Below are positions 57,869 through 64,000 of a stretch of 64,000 nt of DNA, in pieces (within the stretch, counting starts at the first letter, position 1; every line of letters begins with the position of its first letter). A program made the translations under genes and the position numbers. This DNA comes from Scytonema hofmannii PCC 7110 (GTDB lineage: Bacteria > Cyanobacteriota > Cyanobacteriia > Cyanobacteriales > Nostocaceae): contig NZ_KQ976354.1 of assembly GCF_000346485.2 (NCBI RefSeq), positions 11,180,341 to 11,244,340 of the forward strand, in the 5' to 3' direction. Under the pieces are notes generated by a model. The model did no database searches. It saw only the letters and a list, made by a program, of their open reading frames with translations, and was not told the DNA's origin.

Positions 57869-59569
57869 TTATTTCAAAACTTTACTTTTTTCAACCAAGC
57901 GGATAAATTCAGCCCGATAACCATCCAAATCAGGTCCTTGAGACTGACGCGCTAGTTGCAAAACACCATCCAAAGTGGCAGTTCCTTTATCCGGTGAATT
58001 TCGCAAAACCATGCCAAATTCTGCAACAGCCGAGGCAAATTTAAAATTTGTTGTTGTTTCACTCAACTTAACACCTCGGTCAACAACAGGATAAGTCAGT
58101 AGTTGAGAAGTGGACTCTTGGGGTTGTTTGTAGCGTACCTTCACCTGCATGATTTCGTCATGACTTGACAAACTTTTTTGTTGATATTTTAACGTATCTA
58201 CTTTTGGTAGCGGTACATCATTTTTTACTCCAGTGGGAATAATTTCATAAAGTGCTGTAACAGAATGTCCTGCACCCAACTCACCTGCATCTTTTTTATC
58301 GTCATTAAAGTCCCGATCTGCCAAAAGTCGATTTTCGTAGCCAATCAGACGATAGCCTTGGACTTTGGCTGGATTAAACTCCACTTGGATTTTGACATCT
58401 TTGGCAATTGTCAAAAGTGTTGCTCCCATTTCTTTAACAAGAACTTTCTTCGCCTCAAGTAAATTATCGATATAAGAGTAATTACCGTTTCCTTTATCAG
58501 CGAGTTGCTCCATTTTGGCATCTTGTAAGTTGCCCGTACCAAATCCAAGTACAGTTAAGAAAATACCCTGTTCTCGCTCCTTCTCAATCAGACGCACCAA
58601 TTCCTCATCACTAGTTACACCAACATTAAAATCGCCGTCTGTTGCTAAAATAATGCGATTGTTCCCCGACTTGAGAAAATTCTCCCTAGCAATTTTATAA
58701 GCAAGTTGAATCCCTTCTCCACCTGCTGTTGAACCACCAGCTGCTAATTGTTCTATGGCATCAAATATTTTATCTTTTTGAGAACCTGGGGTGGGTGGTA
58801 AGACTAAACCCGCATTTCCAGCGTAGACAACTATTGCGACTTTATCGGAATCTCGTAGCTCATTCACTAACAAACGCAATGCTGATTTCAGCAGTGGTAA
58901 TTTGTTGGGGTCTTCCATGGAACCAGAAACATCTAACAAAAAAACAAGATTGTTAGCAGGTAAATTTTCTGTAGAAATCCGTTGAGATTGCAAACCAATT
59001 TGGACGAGTTTATGTTTGGGATTCCAAGGTGCATTTGAAACCTCTGTTGTCACGGAAAAGGGTTTGTCGCCGTCAGGTTGGGAGTAATCATAAGAAAAGT
59101 AGTTAATCATTTCTTCAAGACGGACTGCATCGGATGGTGGCAGTTGACCTTGGTTGATGAAACGCCGGATATTACTATATGAGGCGGCATCTACATCAAT
59201 CGAGAAAGTGGAAAGGGGATTGACACTGACATTCTGAAACTGATTGTCTTCATTGTGTTTATATCCCTCACGATTGAGACTTCCCTCGCGATCGCCCTGC
59301 TGAATTGATGACGTTTGACTCAATAACGGTGTTCCCATATTTGCCATGGGAGATGCCGCTAGGGGGCGAGGTGCCGAAAGTTTTGGTAGTGCTGCACGTT
59401 GTAGTTGCTGCGTTGGAGATTGCTTGTTAGATGCTGGTGCTTTTACTGATTGATTTTCTGCTGGTGCTAATTTTGTACTCATGGTAGTTTCAGGTTGACT
59501 GCAAGCAACCAGATTCCCCAGCAAAACAGCAATTCCAAAAAGAGCAAGTGTCCGGTGCGGGTGATTCAT
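57869..59569 (-). CDS. VWA-domain lipoprotein (YfbK-like)
   Basis: 566 residues. Lipoprotein signal with lipobox LVACS (Cys about 23), a Gln/Pro/Ala-rich linker to about 110, von Willebrand factor-binding N-terminal region ([19 protein letters not shown]), VWA domain with MIDAS DVSGSM, and a DUF3520-like C-terminus (VARYK-type VKVRYKQP). Exported Ca/Mg-binding adhesion-type protein. It ends 11 bases before the kinase gene start, so they may be co-transcribed. Confidence 0.9.
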   Translation of the reverse strand: MNHPHRTLALFGIAVLLGNLVACSQPETTMSTKLAPAENQSVKAPASNKQSPTQQLQRAALPKLSAPRPLAASPMANMGTPLLSQTSSIQQGDREGSLNREGYKHNEDNQFQNVSVNPLSTFSIDVDAASYSNIRRFINQGQLPPSDAVRLEEMINYFSYDYSQPDGDKPFSVTTEVSNAPWNPKHKLVQIGLQSQRISTENLPANNLVFLLDVSGSMEDPNKLPLLKSALRLLVNELRDSDKVAIVVYAGNAGLVLPPTPGSQKDKIFDAIEQLAAGGSTAGGEGIQLAYKIARENFLKSGNNRIILATDGDFNVGVTSDEELVRLIEKEREQGIFLTVLGFGTGNLQDAKMEQLADKGNGNYSYIDNLLEAKKVLVKEMGATLLTIAKDVKIQVEFNPAKVQGYRLIGYENRLLADRDFNDDKKDAGELGAGHSVTALYEIIPTGVKNDVPLPKVDTLKYQQKSLSSHDEIMQVKVRYKQPQESTSQLLTYPVVDRGVKLSETTTNFKFASAVAEFGMVLRNSPDKGTATLDGVLQLARQSQGPDLDGYRAEFIRLVEKSKVLK

Positions 59570-60103
59570 AAATTCTGCTATGTTATAGTTGAGGATATGT
59601 AGAAGTAAGGAAGTGAGGGCGAAGAGGTTTTCCTAGTTCTACAATCGGTATCTGGCTTTTTACGGCTTGGTTACAGAAAATGTAACGTTGACCAGTGACC
59701 AGTGACCAGTGACCAGTGACTAGCTAGCCCTGTCAAGGTGACTCATAAAATTTTGATTTAGACGGCTATTCTTCGTCTTTTTTCTCTGCGCTCTCTGTGC
59801 CTAGAAGGTTTAAAAATAATTGATTTAACCGCCGAGACGCAGAGTACGCAGAGGTAAGAGGTGAGGAAGCTATTGATTTCTTGAAGTTTTTACTCACCTT
59901 GACAGGGCTAGCAATGCCCATCCTACGTGTATTTCAAAAATCAGATAGGAGTCCTATAGAATTCAGGGGCTATACAAACAAAGCCCGCCTGCACGGGCTA
60001 ATTTTTTCATTTTCTTGTTACCTGAATTACAAATATTAACAAATTACTTCATAAACCACATACTATGTAAAAATTCCAGAATGAAAAAAATAAGGAGCAA
60101 AGA
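59570..60103. other. Repeat-rich gap
   Basis: GACCAGT array 59687-59720; GCACGCAGAGTACGCAGAGG-like repeat 59826-59855; a fragment of the GGGCAATGCCCA repeat at 59911-59957; and a terminator-like hairpin at 59982-60007. No gene seen. Confidence 0.6.
59982..60007 (+). terminator. Terminator-like hairpin
   Basis: AGCCCG (59982-59987) / CGGGCT (59994-59999) followed by AATTTTTT. No + strand gene lies directly upstream. Confidence 0.5.
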
Positions 60104-60658
60104 ATGCAACTTAAAATTGAATTAAAAAGAGGTATTGATAACGTACCTGTTGAAGCTTATTTAGTACAGTTAGCACAAAAACATATTGATGATTATGTTA
60201 ATAACTGGATAAAACAATTACAATTGTTTAATCAGGAGGATAAATATTGGGATTGGGTTTTCAAATTAAGATATATTGCGAATCAAGAAAACCGTGAAGG
60301 TTATGCAGTTGAGTGTTTAGGTCAAACTCAAGGATTAATGATGATCGAAACTCTTCTTCATGGTTCTCGTATTAATATTGGGAAAAGGCTTATTTATGTG
60401 GATGGAATTGCCTCAGCCCCGAATAATCGATCAGCAATACAAAAACCGCCCCAATTTAAAGGTGTTGGTACTAGGTTACTCAATTTTGCAAGACTTAGAA
60501 GTGTCCAACTAGGTTACTCTGGAAGAGTTGGGTTACATTCACTACCAGGTGCTGAAAATTTTTACGATAAGCAAAATATGTTTAATCTGGGTAAAGATGA
60601 AGAATATGAGGATTTAGTATATTTTGAATATGGTGTTTACAGAGAATTATCAAAATAA
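60104..60658 (+). CDS. GNAT-like acetyltransferase family protein
   Basis: 184 residues. The C-terminal GVGTRLLNFARLRS resembles the GNAT acetyl-CoA loop (Q/RxxGxG/A) followed by GRVGLHSLPGAENFYDK, typical of the acetyltransferase C-terminal strand. The N-terminal half is unusual. AAGGAG precedes the ATG. The next gene starts 15 bases later, so this is a two-gene operon. Confidence 0.65.
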   Translation: MQLKIELKRGIDNVPVEAYLVQLAQKHIDDYVNNWIKQLQLFNQEDKYWDWVFKLRYIANQENREGYAVECLGQTQGLMMIETLLHGSRINIGKRLIYVDGIASAPNNRSAIQKPPQFKGVGTRLLNFARLRSVQLGYSGRVGLHSLPGAENFYDKQNMFNLGKDEEYEDLVYFEYGVYRELSK

Positions 60659-60673
60659 AATTGAGGAGAAGCT

Positions 60674-61219
60674 ATGAGCCAGGTACAAAATTCGGATACT
60701 ACACTTTTTGACGACGATGCTGTCACCCCTCAAAGGGCTATGGAACTACTTTTCGGTGAAGATTCGCTTGAAAGAGCCGTACAAATTGAAGATGAAGCAG
60801 AAGTAGGTGTTATCGGTGCAGGTTTAGATTGGGGTAATGCTATGCCGAAATTAATGCTTAACCCTACCTTATTTGGTCGTTTAACGACTTTGCGTATATC
60901 CCTCAATCTTGAAGTGCGTCTTTTAATCGAAACATGGAACTTAGGTATCGGTACAAAAATTGCGACTACAACTGCAAGAATACATATCAAACAACGTTTA
61001 CAATCTCCCACTCCCGAAGCTGAACAACACCTGCAAGCAGTTTTACTACAAGATGATTTGTATGGTGAAGAATTTATCAGGAATAGCGAAGTACTGCGAT
61101 CGCTCCTCAAAGTCTTGTTAACTGAGTCCGATTGGCAGGCGATCGCGTTATCAGCATCTGATGAAATACGCAAGCAAGTTATGTATCAGGTAAATGAAAG
61201 TCAAGCAATTACTGCATAA
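60674..61219 (+). CDS. Conserved-type hypothetical protein paired with the GNAT-like gene
   Basis: 181 residues, acidic, no signal peptide, helical. No family recognised. GAGGAGAAGCT precedes the ATG. Tight linkage to the GNAT-like gene recalls acetyltransferase toxin-antitoxin or immunity pairs, but nothing in the sequence proves that. Confidence 0.6.
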   Translation: MSQVQNSDTTLFDDDAVTPQRAMELLFGEDSLERAVQIEDEAEVGVIGAGLDWGNAMPKLMLNPTLFGRLTTLRISLNLEVRLLIETWNLGIGTKIATTTARIHIKQRLQSPTPEAEQHLQAVLLQDDLYGEEFIRNSEVLRSLLKVLLTESDWQAIALSASDEIRKQVMYQVNESQAITA

Positions 61220-61399
61220 ACGAACATACAGCAGATTGTAAATCAGTTACGTACTGCTTTAAAATTCAAAGAAGAATTTATGGAATCGACTGATATGACT
61301 TTGTAGCAGTTAGATACGTTGAAACCGTGTGAAGCAAGCCGCAATTAACCCCCAGGGGGGCGATCGCGGCATCATTTCTAGGTAAAAAATGCCAATGGT

Positions 61400-61834
61400 T
61401 CATTGACTTTGCGATGCTCCTAATTGTGTTTGTGGGTTTTGAGTATACCAGTATGCCCAAGCAATCAGCACTGCCTGAAATGGTAATCTTACTAAATAAA
61501 GTAATTGACTGTGGGGAATTCCTTCCACCTTAATGTTATGCAAAGTCATGTAGATGTTCGCAGGAAATACGCCAATAAACAGAGCAATTAGTCCCCATGC
61601 TGCAGCTACACTCACAGACGGAATCATTAAGCCAATACCGCCAAGAATCTCAAAGACACCGCTAATGTAGACGGATGCTAAGGGCGGAAATACTGGCGGT
61701 ACAATCCGGGCGTATTGGTCTGGCTTCAGAAAATGAGTGATACCAACAATGATGATAGACACCGCTAGAACACCACGGAGAATTTCTTTGCGTCGATAAG
61801 AAGATGCAGAGTACATAAGAAAAACAAGAAACAC
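61400..61834 (-). CDS. DoxX-family membrane protein
   Basis: 144 residues with four predicted membrane helices (for example ILRGVLAVSIIIVGITHF, VFEILGGIGLMIPSV, AAWGLIALFIGVFPANIY). DoxX-like proteins are small membrane proteins of varied, often redox-linked roles. The 3' 180 bases between it and the upstream gene hold nothing recognised. Confidence 0.8.
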   Translation of the reverse strand: MFLVFLMYSASSYRRKEILRGVLAVSIIIVGITHFLKPDQYARIVPPVFPPLASVYISGVFEILGGIGLMIPSVSVAAAWGLIALFIGVFPANIYMTLHNIKVEGIPHSQLLYLVRLPFQAVLIAWAYWYTQNPQTQLGASQSQ

Positions 61835-62187
61835 TGGTCAAATGGTAGAGATTGCTCTTGCTCGGTACTTCTATCTAGAGTGATACCATTTTGGATTTTA
61901 GATTTTGGATTTTGGATTGGGAAAGCTTTGCTTGAACTAAGTTGCACAAGTTTTTATCAATTCAAAAGCTAAAATTGAAACAATTAAAAAAAAGCTCGAT
62001 TATGGCGAAAATACTCATATTTCACTCAACTCAAAATCTCAGTTTTAACACGAAGAATTGATAAAGAAATCATACATATTCTACCGAGTAACTTTGTAGC
62101 TTGATGATACGATTTTAGAGAAAATTATAATTTTTAAAAACACAATATTAAGAAAATCTTATCATTCGGTGATTCTTAGAAATTAGC
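61835..62187. other. AT-rich gap
   Basis: Contains the TTTTGGATTTTAGA repeat (61882-61919) and AT-rich DNA. A possible signal-peptide region of the next gene was looked for here and not found. Confidence 0.5.
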
Positions 62188-64000
62188 GTGGATAGAATAT
62201 GGACGCACATCGCTCAAGAATTTAGAAAAATGGGATATTCTACATCTTGGATTGGCAACACTTTCAGTGGGAATCGTAAGTGGGTGCAAATTAATATAGA
62301 AGCAATGTATGTTGCTCCTGATGGTACTGTTTACACGAATAGTATCTGGGATGAAGCAGCAAAAGAGGCGGGTATATATAAAAATGGAGATGTTGCTGGT
62401 TTTGCCGCCGATTTACATGGTTGGGAGCGTTTGGGTGGCAAAGCGGTAACAGCTAATTCGCGTTACTTATACGTAGGAATGTCACAAGGTGCAGGTTCGG
62501 GTAAACCGGGTGAGGATTATCCACCAAAAGGAACGATTTGGTACTGCATCCGACGTTATAATTTATCCGGTCAGCAAGCACCTTTTTCCGGTGGGCGTGG
62601 TTGGGATAAGAGTATGGTTATTGTGAATACGAGTAGCCCCGTCACTGGATTAGCCGCTACTGATAATGAGGTGTATGTTAGCGATCGCACTGGTAACAGA
62701 ATTGTTGTCTATGACGCTAACTCCATGAACCAACTCCGGAGTTTCTCTTTTTCACGTCCGGGAAACATAGCTATTGACCGACAGAAGAATCTTTGGATTG
62801 TCCAACAAAAAGAGAACTCTTCCTCTGCTGCTATTTTGCGGTATTCTCCCCAAGGAAAGCAGTTATCGGAAAAAATTACCAATGTTGCGGAACCAACTGC
62901 GATCGCACTCGACAATCAAGGTAGATTGTTAGTTGCTGATAACGGACCGCGCCAACAAATACTGATTTATCACATTACGGGTTCTCCCTCCCAAGTTGGA
63001 ACATTTGGTACTGAACGAGGTGTTTATTCAGGAACCCCTGGTCAGATCGGGGATTTAAAACTTTACGGTATTAGTGGAGTAGGCACTGATGCACAAGGTA
63101 ACATTTATGTTGCGAACGATGGTTTTAACAACGCAGGCGCTGACCTGAGGAAATTTTCTCCCAATGGTGCATTGCAATGGAGATTGTTAGGGCTGTGTTT
63201 TCTGGATACCGCAGATGCAGATCCCGGTTCTGACGGTCGCGATGTGTTCACAAAAGAAGAACACTATGTCATGAACTATGACAAACCTAACGGTCAGCAG
63301 TGGACTTACGCTGACTACACGGTCAATGCTATTAAATACCCACAAGATCCCAGACTCCACACCACAGCCACAGCAGTTTTCTTCCGAAGAGTTCAAGGTA
63401 GACCGTTGATGTACTTAACAGGTATGTACAACAGTTGGATGCAAATATATCGTTTTGCACAAAACTCTGAAGGTTGGACGGCAATACCAAGTGGAATGTT
63501 TGTAGGCACTCCAGCAGATTCTAACAAGCCTTTTTTCACCAAAGGGAATTGGCCTCCAAACCAGCCTAAGACAGGTGAGTGGATTTGGCGCGATGTTAAC
63601 GGCAATGGTGCTTTCGACCCAGGCGAATACGATACTAACAAAGACGATGTTTACATTGGTGGTTGGTGGGTAGATAGCCGAGGTGATGTGTGGAAGAATT
63701 TACGCACTGCTAATGGTATTCGGCATTACCCTCTCCAGGGTTTTGATGGGAGTGGCAATCCTATCTACACTTATGCATCCATGAAGAAAATAGCCACACC
63801 AAACTTCTTCACCGACTTGCGTCGAGTAGAATATTTTCCAGAGACAGATACAATGTATTTGACAGGATTTACCAAAGAAAACCCTGCACCATACGATGAT
63901 GCCAAAGTTGTTGGGTCTGAATTGGTACGTTTTGATAATTGGAGTAAAGGAAATAGAAATCCTGCGTGGAGAACTAAGTTACCTGCAGATAAACGTCCTG
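62188..64000 (+). CDS. Beta-propeller (NHL/SMP30-like) protein, runs off window
   Basis: Open frame from GTG 62188 (stop 18 bases upstream) to the window edge, more than 600 codons. Repeated LAATDNEVYVSDRTGNRIVV, GNIAIDRQKNLWIV and VGTDAQGNIYVANDG phrases match NHL/YVTN-type propeller blades. Later motifs (WIWRDVNGNGAFDPGEY) suggest an EF-hand-like calcium loop. No signal peptide is visible; the true 5' end may be truncated, with ATG 62230 as an alternative start. It probably belongs to a large exported family. Confidence 0.8.
   Translation, partial: MDRIWTHIAQEFRKMGYSTSWIGNTFSGNRKWVQINIEAMYVAPDGTVYTNSIWDEAAKEAGIYKNGDVAGFAADLHGWERLGGKAVTANSRYLYVGMSQGAGSGKPGEDYPPKGTIWYCIRRYNLSGQQAPFSGGRGWDKSMVIVNTSSPVTGLAATDNEVYVSDRTGNRIVVYDANSMNQLRSFSFSRPGNIAIDRQKNLWIVQQKENSSSAAILRYSPQGKQLSEKITNVAEPTAIALDNQGRLLVADNGPRQQILIYHITGSPSQVGTFGTERGVYSGTPGQIGDLKLYGISGVGTDAQGNIYVANDGFNNAGADLRKFSPNGALQWRLLGLCFLDTADADPGSDGRDVFTKEEHYVMNYDKPNGQQWTYADYTVNAIKYPQDPRLHTTATAVFFRRVQGRPLMYLTGMYNSWMQIYRFAQNSEGWTAIPSGMFVGTPADSNKPFFTKGNWPPNQPKTGEWIWRDVNGNGAFDPGEYDTNKDDVYIGGWWVDSRGDVWKNLRTANGIRHYPLQGFDGSGNPIYTYASMKKIATPNFFTDLRRVEYFPETDTMYLTGFTKENPAPYDDAKVVGSELVRFDNWSKGNRNPAWRTKLPADKRP

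Noticed and set aside
1-64000. tRNA or rRNA genes
   Set aside because: None recognised by reading; a tRNAscan-SE and Infernal run would be needed to exclude them firmly.

Overview
The window looks like chromosome from a filamentous, probably heterocyst-forming cyanobacterium. The reasons are the many HIP1 octamers (GCGATCGC) on both strands, tandem GACCAGT and AAATCCA-type short repeats, dispersed hairpin repeats, a cyanobacterial SLH/OprB-type porin, a CYP110-like P450, and cyanobacterial-type Dxs, CrtE and IspH. No rRNA, tRNA or CRISPR array was recognised. All identifications come from reading motifs and domain order; no database search was run.

Region 1 (1-4386) is a phosphonate C-P lyase operon, phnH-phnI-phnJ-phnK-phnL, on the + strand. 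The expected phnM is not next; it lies about 28.5 kb away at 32887-34029, same strand.

Region 2 (about 5.2-32.8 kb) lies between phnL and phnM and is the centrepiece. It is a terpenoid gene cluster that carries its own precursor supply: dxs, a class I terpene synthase, a CYP110-like P450, a GGPP/FPP-type prenyl diphosphate synthase, cytidylate kinase, ispG, dxr (ispC), ispH, an outer-membrane porin, a Gfo/Idh/MocA oxidoreductase, a GMC oxidoreductase, an O-methyltransferase, metK, metF and a class II diterpene-cyclase-like protein with an altered acid motif. My reading (inference) is that MEP-pathway enzymes raise C5 precursor supply, cytidylate kinase recycles the CMP released by IspF, and MetK/MetF supply methyl groups. 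Gene debris lies inside it: a deleted desaturase, an amine-oxidase 3' end, a 5' scrap of cmk, a 3' scrap of the porin gene and several MITE-like elements. The cmk and porin scraps bracket the Gfo/Idh-GMC-methyltransferase module and suggest an old segmental duplication. A small double-glycine leader peptide gene (possible RiPP precursor) is on the opposite strand before metK.

Region 3 (34-45 kb) is mixed: an RTX repeat protein, a PhoA-type alkaline phosphatase lipoprotein (phosphorus theme again), a bestrophin-like channel, a cupin, a broken aquaporin gene, an FMN reductase, an SDR dehydrogenase, a DM13 lipoprotein, a GAF histidine kinase, a KTSC-domain protein, a nucleotidyltransferase-like protein and a 37-residue membrane protein.

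Region 4 (45-64 kb) holds a PstS-like membrane-anchored binding protein, a WD40 protein whose N-terminus was built from an invading intergenic repeat, a broken DUF433/DUF5615 toxin-antitoxin pair beside a Fic gene bounded by direct repeats, a decayed SNF2 helicase, MgtE, an exported amidohydrolase, a Ser/Thr kinase with pentapeptide repeats, a VWA lipoprotein, a GNAT-like/unknown gene pair, a DoxX-like membrane protein, and a beta-propeller-type protein that runs off the right edge.
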